64,000 nt of DNA, taken from assembly GCA_028583415.1 (NCBI GenBank), contig CM053266.1:45816-109815 (forward strand). The letters are read 5' to 3'. Position 1 is the first letter of the stretch; every line of letters begins with the position of its first letter. Shown here piece after piece: positions 10,352-20,093 of the stretch. The notes beneath the pieces were generated by a model that saw only the letters and a program-made list of their open reading frames with translations, did not search any database and was not told where the DNA came from. The translations under genes were made by a program, and so were the position numbers. This stretch comes from Protea cynaroides (taxonomy: Eukaryota; Streptophyta; Magnoliopsida; Proteales; Proteaceae).

Positions 10352-11497
10352 ATGGCTCATACCAAGGTGCCTAGGGCTCATGACCCACTTCGTTTCCGCT
10401 CCAACGAGGTCGAAGCTCAGTATGCTCACTATGAGAGTAAGAAGGTAGAAGGGGGTCACTGTATGGACTTGGCTAGTCTAGCCTTGTTTAACGTGGAGAG
10501 GGCATTTGGTGACATGGGCTGGCTCCCTGTGATCACCTATGACGCGTGTACCCATCCGGATTTGGTGAGACAGTTCTATTGCAATCTCCAGGTAGTGGGG
10601 GATCGCAATGACACAGAGAGGGGTAGGGAGCTCATGATCACGAGCTACGTCAAAGGGGTAGAGATTTCCTTTGACTGCCAGCAGTTGGCCAATCTTTTGG
10701 GCATATCAAATGACGTCCCTTTGGTGTACTATGCTCCCAGGGAGCGCCAGTTCCTTTCCTTGGAGATGCGTGCTGAGATTGACGGTCAGCTTATCAAAGA
10801 TGATCGCTGGGAGATGAAAGCGGTCAACCTATGTCCAGAGCCTCGGGTGTACTGTAAGATCATCCAGCACAACCTGATACCCCAGAGTGGACACTATGAG
10901 AGGATCTCCCAGTTGACCCAGTATGTCCTCTACTGCATTTGCACTAGGCAGCCTGTCTGCCTACCTTACATTATCCTGAGGACGATGATCCGTGCTACGC
11001 TGCCTGGTCAGATAGGCAACCTGCCCTACGGATGTCTGATCACTACTCTGCTCACCCGCCTAGGCATTGATTTAGTGGATGAGAGGATTCAAGAGAAGAC
11101 CTTCTCATCGGTTCTGGACTGGGAGGCCATCTGTAGGATGGGTATGCAGGATGCTCAGGTCAGTGATGATGAGAGGAACGCTCTGGTGCGTCCTCATACT
11201 CAGGTAAAGGTAGCAGACACTAAGGCGGCAGCAGCAGCAGCAGCCGGAGCAGGGGTTCCTGGGGGTGGTGCTGAGGATGAGGATCGCATATATATGGATG
11301 TAGACGCTATTCCTCCTCCATCACCACCATATTCTACTGGAGCTGGTCTATCTCAGGCTCCTTCACACATGGCTGGTCCTTCACACACACAATCTGATGA
11401 TATGATGGGATTACTGCCTGAGATCAGTGTGGCTCAGCGTGTGATGGACCTGAGAGTGGGAGAGCTTCTAGATGCTCAGCGTGTATCTGATCAATAG
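10352..11497 (+). CDS. A antisense gene: plant-transposon-protein-like domain
   Basis: An open frame of 381 codons from ATG at 10352 (MAHTKVPRAHDPLRFRSNE), opposite in strand to gag-pol and placed between gag and the 5' LTR. Residues about 30-240 resemble, from memory, the family called putative plant transposon protein (PF20167). Hallmarks are LVRQFYCNLQV, ITSYVKGVEISF, LANLLGIS, the block YCKIIQHNLIPQSGHYERISQ, and LPYGCLITTLLTRLGIDL. It is followed by an Ala-rich and acidic stretch, IYMDVDAIPPPSPP, and the start of a coiled coil (VGELLDAQRVSDQ). A TAG ends it at 11495; the frame continues in phase, with one more TAG near 11531, to TGA at 11621-11623. There is no signal peptide or membrane segment, so it is not envelope-like. 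Its function is unknown. It is the only copy open through the whole domain. Confidence 0.75.
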   Translation: MAHTKVPRAHDPLRFRSNEVEAQYAHYESKKVEGGHCMDLASLALFNVERAFGDMGWLPVITYDACTHPDLVRQFYCNLQVVGDRNDTERGRELMITSYVKGVEISFDCQQLANLLGISNDVPLVYYAPRERQFLSLEMRAEIDGQLIKDDRWEMKAVNLCPEPRVYCKIIQHNLIPQSGHYERISQLTQYVLYCICTRQPVCLPYIILRTMIRATLPGQIGNLPYGCLITTLLTRLGIDLVDERIQEKTFSSVLDWEAICRMGMQDAQVSDDERNALVRPHTQVKVADTKAAAAAAAGAGVPGGGAEDEDRIYMDVDAIPPPSPPYSTGAGLSQAPSHMAGPSHTQSDDMMGLLPEISVAQRVMDLRVGELLDAQRVSDQ

Positions 11498-11893
11498 ATG
11501 GCCGAGTTGACAGCTAGGCTCCAGACGAACTAGACTCAGGTAGCCTGGTTGACTAGAGTATACACTGAGGACTACAACAGAGATCGCGAGGCACCTCCTC
11601 TTCCATCACCTCAAGCTCCATGATGTATATTTTTTTTTTATCTTTTTCATTTGTACTAAAGAGTAACTGTCCGGGTTGTGACACTCTGCTTTGGATATGT
11701 ATAAACGTGCTATTTATTTGATGTATATAAAACTTGTTTCTCCTTTTTATATATGCATTATTCCCTTTCTTAATTTTTATCTCAAACAAGACAGGTGTTT
11801 ATAGTGTATTCTTATTAAGGCTTTTAAACTTTGTCCTAACTCAGTTCACGAACTTTTGTGGAAATATACTGGTCTAATAGATAGGGCCTGAGA

Positions 11894-11905
11894 GCTCTGA
11901 TACCA
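11894..11905 (-). other. A primer binding site (initiator tRNA-Met)
   Basis: On the minus strand TGGTATCAGAGC begins three bases after the 5' LTR end. This is the usual plant complement of the 3' end of initiator tRNA-Met. Between the antisense gene and this site (11624-11893) I see no feature beyond T-rich sequence. Confidence 0.92.
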
Positions 11906-12185
11906 AGTTGTCACACCCCAAATTCCATACTATTCAGAATGGTGTGATGAAACGATAATTAACCAATGGTTCAACCAGGATCTCGAATAGGCTGTGTCCG
12001 TTTGCTTAAACCATACACATCCACGACATTAATCAGAGTAAATACATAATAGCGGAAGTTTTTATACTAATGAACTGAGAGTCTATCAATTATAAAATAA
12101 TAAATTATCCAATTATTCTCCATTGACTAAGACATAAAATAAAATATTTAATCAATTACATCGTCTGTATAAATTGAATAAAATT

Positions 12186-12389
12186 CTAATCCAAAACACA
12201 AGAGTTGCACTCACATGACGAATCATGCGACTCCACCATAACTTCAGCGTTCATCGCCGCCGCATGTCCATACATAGGAGCATTCATATAGTCTTCAACC
12301 GTGGTACCTGCATCATCAACTAAAAATATTCGATGTCGAAATGGTGAGCACATATCATGGCTCAGTGAGCAAACAAAACAATGCAACAA
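12186..12389 (-). other. LTR short open frame, A 5' copy
   Basis: About 67 codons in element sense: LHCFVCSLSHDMCSPFRHRIFLVDDAGTTVEDYMNAPMYGH... ending DSSCECNSCVLD and TAG. This copy starts at TTG and I find no in-frame ATG just upstream. The same frame is open in E, F and H. It may be a decayed or spliced coding exon, or a conserved nucleotide element. Confidence 0.35.
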
Positions 12390-13764
12390 ACATATGATGC
12401 ATTCAATTCATATCTTTGGTCTGGTTCATAAGTTTGCAATGTGCTATAGAAAGATTCGGTGACCGCCTCGCCTCTATACACAGGGTGTGTAAGCCAACCC
12501 AATGGATCAAACACCATTGTCGTCCACATCCACCCCACCATGGAATAGAGATATAGCTAAAGTGCTTAGGACCGCACCACATCACACTTCCCCTAATACT
12601 CTACCCATACCAACACGTAAGCCGCTGTTGGCGAGGGCTTGCAAACTGGGCTCACAACTAACCAATCCTAATATCAAACAGTGTATCCAAGGCCTCACCC
12701 CAGCATCCCTCAATACGTCCATAGAGATATAGCTAAGGCCCCCCGGTAGAGTTAGAGACTATACGGTCCGAGACCACCTCCCCTGATGCCCTACGACGTA
12801 ATAGTTCTGCTAAGGTAATGGCGAGACGACAATGTCAGTGGACAAGACTTGAGTCGAGATAGGGCTAAAGTGCTTAGGACCATACCGCATCACACTTCCC
12901 CTGATGCCCCACTCACATCAAGTACACTAACCACACACAAACGTTCACATGCCTATTCCTAGCATCATCATCATCATCATGTTGTAAATAAATTGAATTA
13001 AATATGCATGAACAGTAATAACAGAAATAGTAGATGACATGTGATATGCACATTACAATCATACAATCATTGAATCATACATGGTATTGGACTCAATAAA
13101 CGAAAATAGTTTACTATTAACCAATTAGTTTAAGTCTTGTTCCCTCACCTTCGATTGAGTGTAGATCCTCGTTCAAGCTTTATGAATCACCTTTAAAATC
13201 ACTAGAAAGGCCTAACAAGTTGATAGATTTTAATTAGAATTAATTCCAATAGATTTAGACTAGCTGAAATCGTAGGGTTGCAGGTAGGGAAGCACCTAGG
13301 GTCGGTTACCAATCGACCCTAGGGTGTAGGGTCAGAAGTGGGGTCGGTTACCAATCGACCCTACGTGCGACCACACCCTCCCTGGAACTTCCCGAGGGCA
13401 TGTGGTCAATCCTGCGGTCTTGTAGGTCCATTCTAAGATTGTTCTATGGCTCATAACTATAATTTTTATACACTTTCTATTGCCTATGATGATTACTTCC
13501 ATGGATTCCTTTGGAACTTGTCCATGAATGGATGATTTGGGTTTCTCTTAATCCTAACTTCTTCCTAATATATTCTAGGCTCTTACTTTATGAAGGGACT
13601 TAGATTCATACCTGAAGTTGGCTAAGATTCGGAGGTTTCTATGAACTTCCTCCTCTTCCTTAGTCTTTTCTTTAATATTCCTTCTCTTCTTCTTTTCCTT
13701 CTCTTTCTCTTTTCTCACATTCAACTAGGGTTCTAAAAGGAGTGAAAGAGGCTAAGGGATGTCG

Positions 13765-13772
13765 TATTTATA
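13765..13772 (-). promoter_or_regulatory. TATA box of the A 5' LTR
   Basis: On the minus strand CTCTATAAATACGAC, at the place where all LTRs of the family have a TATA box. Transcription should start about 30 bases downstream (lower coordinate), next to a CT/GA-rich tract. Confidence 0.6.
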
Positions 13773-14114
13773 GAGAAAAACCCTCCTAAATAAGTCCCAT
13801 TGAGTTTAGGAAAGAACCCCTTGGAATTACAAAAGTTTCCTAATTTACGGTTTCTGTCTGAAATCGTAGGGTCGGACATAGGGTCGCAGGATCCGTCGAC
13901 CCTACGATTAGAAAATCATAGGTTGGACTTCTATTGAGGTGGGGTCGACCCTACATGTTTAGGCATGTGACCCTACCCTTACTTTTACTGTTTTTGGGTC
14001 AGACTCATACCTGGTCTTGTGATTTTCTTCACGCACTTGGTCTATTTGGCTCGACCATGATAGGTAGACCTAGTACAAGGTGGTCAGACCGGTTAGTTCG
14101 ATACGGGTCTTACA

Positions 14115-14119
14115 ATAGG
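14115..14119. repeat. Right target-site duplication of element A (ATAGG)
   Basis: Copy of 2146-2150, and the first bases of the resumed B gag. Confidence 0.9.
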
Positions 14120-14395
14120 TGTAGTATGTATAGCTAGAAAAGCCATTCCCATAGTAGCTTGCATATTGGCTTGTACTTGTTGTATTTGCTGCAGCTGCTG
14201 TGCGGGGTTCATTACTGTTGTAGCCAAATTTGTAGGTGGGGCTGGCAAGTTCGTAGGATTAGCCTGACCATTAGCTCCTGGTGGTGCCACATTCTGAACC
14301 TTTTGTCCTTCAGGATTTTCTTGGCTATCTTCCTCCACAGGTGGTGGTAGTGGAATTGGGTTACGTCCTCGCCTGGTTACTCTTCGCCCAACCAT
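14115..14395 (-). pseudogene. gag: B gag, 5' part
   Basis: Starts MVGRRVTRRGRNPIPLPPPVEEDSQENPEGQ at 14395 and runs open to the A insertion, ending ...AFLAIHTTPI; the gene resumes at 2150 with PARQVCTIPGGSSTVP. This N-terminal region is Pro/Gln-rich (PAQQLQQIQQVQANMQ), as in A, E, F and J. Confidence 0.88.
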
Positions 14396-14540
14396 TTTCT
14401 GTTCCGATGGTGGTAGTGTCTAAAAAATCATAGAACATGTGAAGCAATCATAATATATGTTATTCCCATGTCAAAATCCAATTAATCAATGTAAAATTTC
14501 AATTTTCCAAGTCATATAGTCAAAATACTGTATTTTTCAT

Positions 14541-14763
14541 CGTGTGGTCGATAGTGGGGTCGCAATATGTCTGACCACGGGGTATGCGACCACACAAAAC
14601 CCTGTCAGCTCACCGAGAGCCTGTGGTCGATCGTGTTGTGGCAATATGTGTGACCACAGGGTCCAACCACACGAAGTCTGTCAGCTCACCGAGAGCTTGT
14701 GGTCGATCGTGTGGTCGATAGTGTGGTCACATATTTAGTCAAATTTTGCGACCATACGACCCC
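14541..14763. repeat. B leader minisatellite, TGTGGTCG/CGACCACA type
   Basis: About three imperfect units, with CGAGAGCCTGTGGTCGATCG at the start of a unit and CTGTCAGCTCAC at its end. The arms are TGTGGTCG and CGACCACA, where A has AGGGTCG/CGACCCT. The B LTR uses the same TGTGGTCG type. No other feature is seen between 14396 and 14913 except the palindromes at 14766 and 14825. Confidence 0.85.
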
Positions 14764-14765
14764 AA

Positions 14766-14785
14766 ATCAGGTTTTTAAACCTGAT
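14766..14785. promoter_or_regulatory. Perfect palindrome with TATA-like centre, B
   Basis: ATCAGGTTT-TT-AAACCTGAT, nine-base arms. It is followed at 14825-14845 by a second stem, CAACTCG and CGAGTTG with a seven-base loop. Both recur at the same place in A with paired or nearly paired changes. Confidence 0.45.
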
Positions 14786-14913
14786 TTTTGGAGTCATTTC
14801 CCACTTTCTCTTTTGCTTTCTACTCAACTCGCTTACACCGAGTTGCTACAGTATCAACCACTCATGTTTGGTGATTCTTTCTTCCATTCACGACCTCCGC
14901 TCCGTTCCTTCAG

Positions 14914-15355
14914 GTATGTTCTCTACTGGTCCTCATTTTTAAGCTTTCAAAACTAGGTTTTTCTCCCTTTATAGCATTTTTTTTTCAAATTATAATTTTT
15001 CTAACCATAAAAATTTGATTTTTATTGGGGGCTTTTGCTATTGGCCACCCAAAGGATGAAAGCCCTCAAGAAAATTTGAATTTCATCGATTAGTTTTTGT
15101 GAAACTTAAAATTTTACATTTTTGACCTAATTTTCGAGATTTTCCAAATTGTCTAAATTTCTTCAAATTCAATCTTCCTTGTTTAAATTTCCAACTATAT
15201 GAGCCTTGCAGGATGGTTTGGAACATATGTAAGTCCTCCTTCCCAACGGTTTGGGTGAAAAGTGAGGCTTTTGGCCAAATCATGCCGTTATAATGCCAAA
15301 ATTTTGAGTTTTTCTCTATAACTAATATCTTGCTTATTTTTCTGTGTCTTTACAG
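14914..15355 (+). other. Predicted 5'-UTR intron of the B antisense gene (442 nt)
   Basis: Donor CTTCAG|GTATGTT, acceptor TTTACAG|ATAGC, six bases before the ATG. Position and length match A, E and J. Confidence 0.6.
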
Positions 15356-15360
15356 ATAGC

Positions 15361-16584
15361 ATGGCTGGCACCAAGGTTCCCAGAGTTCATGATCTTATTC
15401 ACTTCTGGTTTAATGAAGCAGAGGCTCATTATGCTTGTTATGAGCATAAAAAGGTGGAAGGGGGTCGTTGTGTAAACTTGGCTAATTTAGCCTTGTTTAA
15501 TGTAGAGGGTGCCTTTGGTGATATGGGTTGGCTCCCCGTGATATTATATGAGGGTTGCACCTGTCCTGCTCTGGTGAAACAGTTTTACTGTAATCTTCAG
15601 GTAGTGGGTGATCCAAATGATATAGACAGGGGTAGGGAGCTCAGGATCACCAGTTATGTTAAAGGGGTGGAGATCTCCTTTAACTACCAGGAGTTGGCTG
15701 ATCTCCTGGGTATATCAAACGATGGCCCCTTAGTATATTGTGCACCTAAGGAACCCCAGTTCCTATCTTTGATGATGCGTGTAGAGATTGACCACCAGCT
15801 TCTTAAAGATGATCGCTGGGAGATGAAGGCAATCAACCTACGGTCGAAACCTCGGGTGTAGTGCAAGATTATTCAACACAACCTGATTCCTTAGAGTGGG
15901 CACTATGAGAAGGTTTCCCAGTTGACCCATTATCTCTTGTACTGCATCTGCACTAGGCAACCCGTCTGCCTTCCATACATTATCATCAGGACGATGATCC
16001 GTGCTGCGATGCCTGGTCAGATGGGCAACCTACCCTATGGGCATTTGATCACTACCCTGCTCACTCGCCTACATGTCGATTTAGTTGATGAGAGGATTCA
16101 TGAGGATACCCTCTCGTCTGACCTTGACTGGGAGGCCATCTACAAGATGGGGAAGTGAGATGCGCAGGTCAGTGATGAGGAGAGGAACGCTATGATACGT
16201 CCTCGTACTGGGGACGAGATAGCAGACGCTAAGGTGGCAGCAACAGCAGCAGCCGGGGTCCATGGGGGTGATGCTGAGGATGATGATCGTATGTTCATAG
16301 ATGTAGATGCCATACCTCCTCCATCACCACAACATTCTACTAGAGCTGGCCCTTCTCGGGTTCCTTCACACTCAGCTAGTCCTTCGCACCCACCATCTCA
16401 TAACGTGATGGGGCAGCTGCGTGAGATTCGAGAGGCCCAACACGTGATTGATCAGTAGGTGGCCTATCTAGCAGCTAGTCTCCAAGTGACCCAGACTCAG
16501 GTAGCCTAGCTTACAAGGGTGGATGCTGAGGATTATGACCGAGATAGTAAGGCACCTCCTCCTCCAGCACCTCCAGCTCCATAG
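15361..16584 (+). pseudogene. B antisense gene, decayed
   Basis: Starts MAGTKVPRVHDLIHFWFNEAEAHYACYE and aligns throughout with the A protein. It is broken by in-frame TAG at 15859 (a Tyr codon in RVYCK), TAG near 15892 (Gln in PQSGH), TGA at 16156 (Arg) and TAG at 16456. All stops lie in the original phase, so there is no net frameshift to the terminal TAG at 16582-16584. The C-terminal part keeps MFIDVDAIPPPSPQHS and SLQVTQTQVA. Confidence 0.8.
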
Positions 16585-16846
16585 TATATATTTTTTTTTC
16601 CTTGTACTACAGAGTAACTGTCTAGATTATGGACCGTCCTTTGATTAGGATATATATATATATATTTATTCGATGTGTATATGAAACTTGTTTCTCATCT
16701 TAATTGCGCATTATTCTCTTTCTTAATTTTTGTCTCATACAACACAGGTGCTTATAGTGTGTTCTTATTAAAGCTTTTAAATTTTATCTTAACTCAGTTC
16801 ACAAACTTTTATGGAAGTATATCGGTTTAATAGACAGGGCCCAAGC

Positions 16847-16858
16847 GCTCTGATACCA
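16847..16858 (-). other. B primer binding site
   Basis: TGGTATCAGAGC on the minus strand, three bases from the LTR end, as in A. Confidence 0.9.
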
Positions 16859-16861
16859 AGT

Positions 16862-19190
16862 TGTCACAGCCCAATTCTGCACCAACCAGAATGGTGTGAT
16901 GAACCATCTATGATCCAACGGTTCAACCAGGATCTCGAATAGGCTGTGTCTTTTTTCTTAAATCAGATACATCCACAACCATAATCAGAGTAAATAAATA
17001 ATTGTAGAAGTCTTTCATATTAATGAACTGAGTATCTAACAATGATAACATAAATAAAATATCCAATTATCTCAAAAGACTGAGACATTAATTAAAATAA
17101 ATTAATCAATTACATCTTCTGAATAATCCAACAAATAAATCTAATCAAAGACGCATGAGTTGCACTCGTACGATGAATCATGCGACTCCATCATAGCTTC
17201 CATATCCATCGCCGCAACATGTCCGTACATCGGAGCATTCACATAATCTTCTACAGTAAGACCTGCATCATCAACTAAAATATTCGACGTCGAAAGGGTG
17301 AGCACATATCATGGCTCAGTGAGCAAACAAAACAATACAACAAACATATGCGTGTATTCAATTCATATCTTTGGTCTGGTTCATAAGTTTTCAATGTGCA
17401 ATTGAAAGGATAGGTGACCGCCGCACCTCTATAAATGAGTGTGTGAAGCCGCCCAATGGATCAAACACCATTGCCATCCCACATGCACCCATCATGGAAT
17501 AGAGATAGAGCTAAAGTGCCCAGATCAAACACAGCATAACACTTCCCCTAACGCCCTACCCATACCAACACGTAAGCCCCTATTGGCAAGGGCTTGCAAA
17601 CTGGGCTCGTGACTAACCACTCCTAATGTCAAACAGTGTATCCAAGGCCTCTCCCCAGCATCCCTCAATACGTCCATAGAGATAGAGCTAAGGCCCCCCA
17701 GCAGAGTCAGAGACTACACGGTCCGAGACCACCACCCCTGATGCCCTGCAAAGTAATAGTTCTGCTACGGTAATGACGATACGAAGATGTTAGTGGACAA
17801 GACTTGAGTAGAGATAGAGCTAGAGTCTGGTGACCTGGATGAACCACAGTATCACGTCCTCCCCCTGATGCTCCATTTGCATCAAGCACACTAACCACAC
17901 ACACACATTCACATGCCTTTTCCTAGCATCATCATCATCATCGTCTTCATGTTATAAATAAACAGAATTAAATATACTTAAACGGTAATAACATGAATAT
18001 TGGATGACATGTGAAATGCATAATATACGCATACAAGCATAGAATCATTCATGGCATTGGACTCAATAAATAAAAATAGTTTATTATTAGCCAATTAGTT
18101 TAGGTCTTGTTCCCTCACCTTTGCTCGATAATAGATCCTCTTTCAAACTTTGTAGTTCACTTTTGGACCACTTGGATACCTAACAAATTTGTAGATTTTA
18201 AATTAGAATTAATTCTCACGAATTTGGACTAACAAAAACTGAGGGGTCGCAGGTGTGCCAGCACATGTGGTCTCAGTTTCTGCGACCACATGGCGTGTGG
18301 TCACAAGGTGAGGTTGCATATCCTGCGACCACAAGTGCGACCATACCCTCCCTAGAAACTTCCCGAGGGCATGTGGTGGGACATGTGTGTCTCGTGCGGT
18401 CACACATCATGAGACCACACGTGTGATGGTCGACCTTTTACTCTCAACCCTAATCCTCCATGTTTGGATTCTTTGGCCTATCATCATGGTCCTTCCTACA
18501 ATTGTTCTATGGCTCAGAATTAGTATTTTATACAGAATCCATCATCCACATAATTTTCTCCCATGGTTTCTCTTGGAATTTATCCATGGATTGATGATTT
18601 GGGTTTCACCTAAATCCTATCTCCTTCATGAACTATTCTAGGCATTCAATTTAACATGGGGAATGTTTTCATACCTTAAGCTTGTTGAAGATTTAGAGTA
18701 TTCTCTGAATTTTCTTCCTCCTTAGTTTTCCTCTTCAATTTTCCTTCCCTTCCATCGCTTCTCTTTCTCCCACTTTCAGTTTGAGCTCTAAAAGAGTGAA
18801 AGAGGCTATGGGACGTCCTATTTATAAAGAAAAACCCTCCATAATATGTCCTAATGAATTTAGGAAAGAATCCCCTTAAGATTAGGAAGGTTTCCTAATT
18901 TCGATTTCTGACTGGGTTCGTGTGGTCAGAGGTGGGGTCGTGGAACCCATCGACCACACCTTCTGAAACATGCGACCACACGACTAAAATTCATGTGGTT
19001 GCACTATTTTGAGGTGTGGTCGGTCACACCTGTTTAGGTATGCGACCACACGCTCATAATTGACTCTTTTTGGGTTATATTTCTTACCTGGTCTTGTGGT
19101 TTCTTCACGCACTTGGTCTACTTGGCCAGACCATGATTGGAAGACCTGTTACGAGGTGGTAAGACTAGTTAGTTCGATACGGGTCTTATA
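16862..19190 (-). repeat. B 5' LTR
   Basis: 2329 bp. In element orientation it starts TATAAGACC and ends GGGCTGTGACA, with both ends carrying a mutation. It has TGTGGTCG/CGACCACA repeats at about 18260-18430 and 18920-19060. The TATA box (tatttata on the plus strand, 18819-18826) abuts GGACGTCC. The conserved short frame near 17150-17340 has lost one A (frameshift) but is otherwise readable. Confidence 0.9.
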
Positions 19191-19439
19191 GACGGTGGTC
19201 ATTGAGTCTGTGATGGTGATTGAGTCCCTAATGTTCTAAATTTGTTCAAGAAATCATGGAATTATTGGGACAATCCGACCAGTACTTGGCCTTGCCTTTC
19301 AAAAGCAACCCAATATTTAATTCAAGAAGAAAAATACTGGAAAAAAGAACCACCCATTCATCTCACTTCCGTAATCATTATTACAATCATGGAATTTTGT
19401 GAGAAAAAAAATTTTAGTTTGCCTCAATCTTTACTGAAA
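19191..19439. other. Unassigned island between B and fragment M
   Basis: AT-rich sequence not matching any element part in the window. It has a 67-codon open frame starting at 19242 (MFKKSWNYWDNPTSTWPC) and another reading such as EIMELLGQSDQYLALPFKSNP in a different frame. I do not recognise either. It could be old host sequence or another repeat. Confidence 0.4.
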
Positions 19440-20009
19440 TGGTAAGACCCACACTCTAATAACCCAGTTTAATCGTGTCGTGCTAGGACTTCCCATCATT
19501 GCTGAATCGAGTGGACCAACCGTGTAAAGAAAACCACGAGATCAGGTAAGATAATCGACTCAAAAATACTTAAAATTAAGTGTATGGTCGATTACCTATG
19601 TTGGTACAGTTGACCATACGATGAGGAAATAAGACACTTAAATGGAATGTATGGTCGATACATCTAAAACATGTGGTCGATGGATTTTGCAACCATACGT
19701 CAGACCGCACGCACCCAAAATAGACTTCGAAGTTTGAAAACATTCTAAATTAAAAGGGGATCTCTTTCCAATTATTGGAGAGCTTTATATGGAGAGTTTC
19801 TCTCTATATAAAGGACGTCCCTCAACCTTTTTTCACTCTTTTAAAATATAATAAAACCCTAAAATTCAAGAGAGAAAGGAAGAAGAAGAGAAGGAGAAGG
19901 AGATTTAGAGAGGAAGGCTGAGAGAAGGAGTTCTACAGACTCTTTGCAACAGGTAAGGTATAAACCTTGTCTCTATAGCCATAGAATACACAGAGTAGGA
20001 GTTTCTAAT
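19440..20009 (+). repeat. LTR fragment M, 5' part of a plus-strand LTR
   Basis: Starts TGGTAAGACCC (a variant of TGTAAGACC) and keeps the promoter half: TATATAAAGGACGTCCC near 19815 and the GA-rich tract near 19870. It then breaks off at about 20009 and continues directly as the end of a gag gene. It resembles the H 3' LTR more than the C 3' LTR, so it is probably not C's own partner. Confidence 0.75.
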
Positions 20010-20093
20010 GCTGCTGTTACGTCCGAGGATGCGACCGCATCACCCGATGTGGTCACAGGTATGACTGAAACTTTTAAAGTTAAATTACATTGA
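20010..20093 (+). pseudogene. gag: C gag tail
   Basis: Only the last codons remain, reading AAVTSEDATASPDVVTGMTETFKVKLH and TGA at 20091-20093. The part after VVTG lies in the predicted intron. Confidence 0.75.

Larger units (their letters stand above)
2151..14114 (-). mobile_element. Element A, full-length LTR retrotransposon with antisense gene
   Basis: A two-LTR element of about 12 kb inserted in B gag in the same orientation, with 5-bp TSDs ATAGG on both sides. From its 5' end: LTR 11909-14114, PBS 11894-11905, antisense gene 10352-11497/11623 (plus), leader, gag 9330-8050, gag-pol intron 8060-7991, pol 7990-4552, PPT 4551-4541 and 3' LTR 4540-2151. In the stretches I compared the two LTRs differ by only a few percent, so the insertion is fairly recent, yet gag and pol have many breaks and RT lacks its FIDD motif. 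The antisense gene is open for 381 codons. Confidence 0.93.
11909..14114 (-). repeat. A 5' LTR
   Basis: Runs TGTCACACCCC to GTCTTACA on the plus strand, 2206 bp. It lacks the insertion present in the 3' copy. The promoter part lies towards the right end (TATAAATA at 13765-13772). AGGGTCG/CGACCCT repeats lie at about 13270-13380 and 13865-13975. The conserved short frame is at 12186-12389. Confidence 0.93.
1..19190 (-). mobile_element. Element B, Ty3/gypsy LTR retrotransposon, split by element A, left end outside window
   Basis: This is an old minus-strand element. Read from its 5' end it has a 5' LTR (16862-19190), PBS (16847-16858), antisense gene (15361-16584, plus), repeat-rich leader, gag (14395 to 14115, continuing at 2150 to 1150), gag-pol intron (1092-1160) and the start of pol running off the left edge. 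Gag is cut once, cleanly, by element A, and the two halves join in frame across the ATAGG target duplication. Coding regions carry several stops. The LTR ends in TATA instead of TACA. The 3' LTR is not in the window, so LTR divergence cannot be used to date the insertion. Confidence 0.9.

Noticed and set aside
10352..11497. Antisense gene as an envelope-like gene
   Set aside because: There is no signal peptide, hydrophobic segment or protease site, and it lies on the opposite strand before gag, whereas env-like genes follow pol on the same strand.
11894..11905. Possible tRNA gene at the TGGTATCAGAGC sites
   Set aside because: Only the short complement of the tRNA 3' end is present, next to an LTR; there is no cloverleaf. 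These are primer binding sites.
11955..11985. B-box-like GGTTCAACCAGG conserved near all LTR ends
   Set aside because: It lacks the GGTTCGANTCC consensus and has no partner A box at the right spacing; it is treated as ordinary LTR terminal sequence.
19242..19445. 67-codon open frame as a host gene
   Set aside because: It runs into LTR fragment M, has no recognisable domain and no splice or promoter context; kept only as part of an unassigned island.
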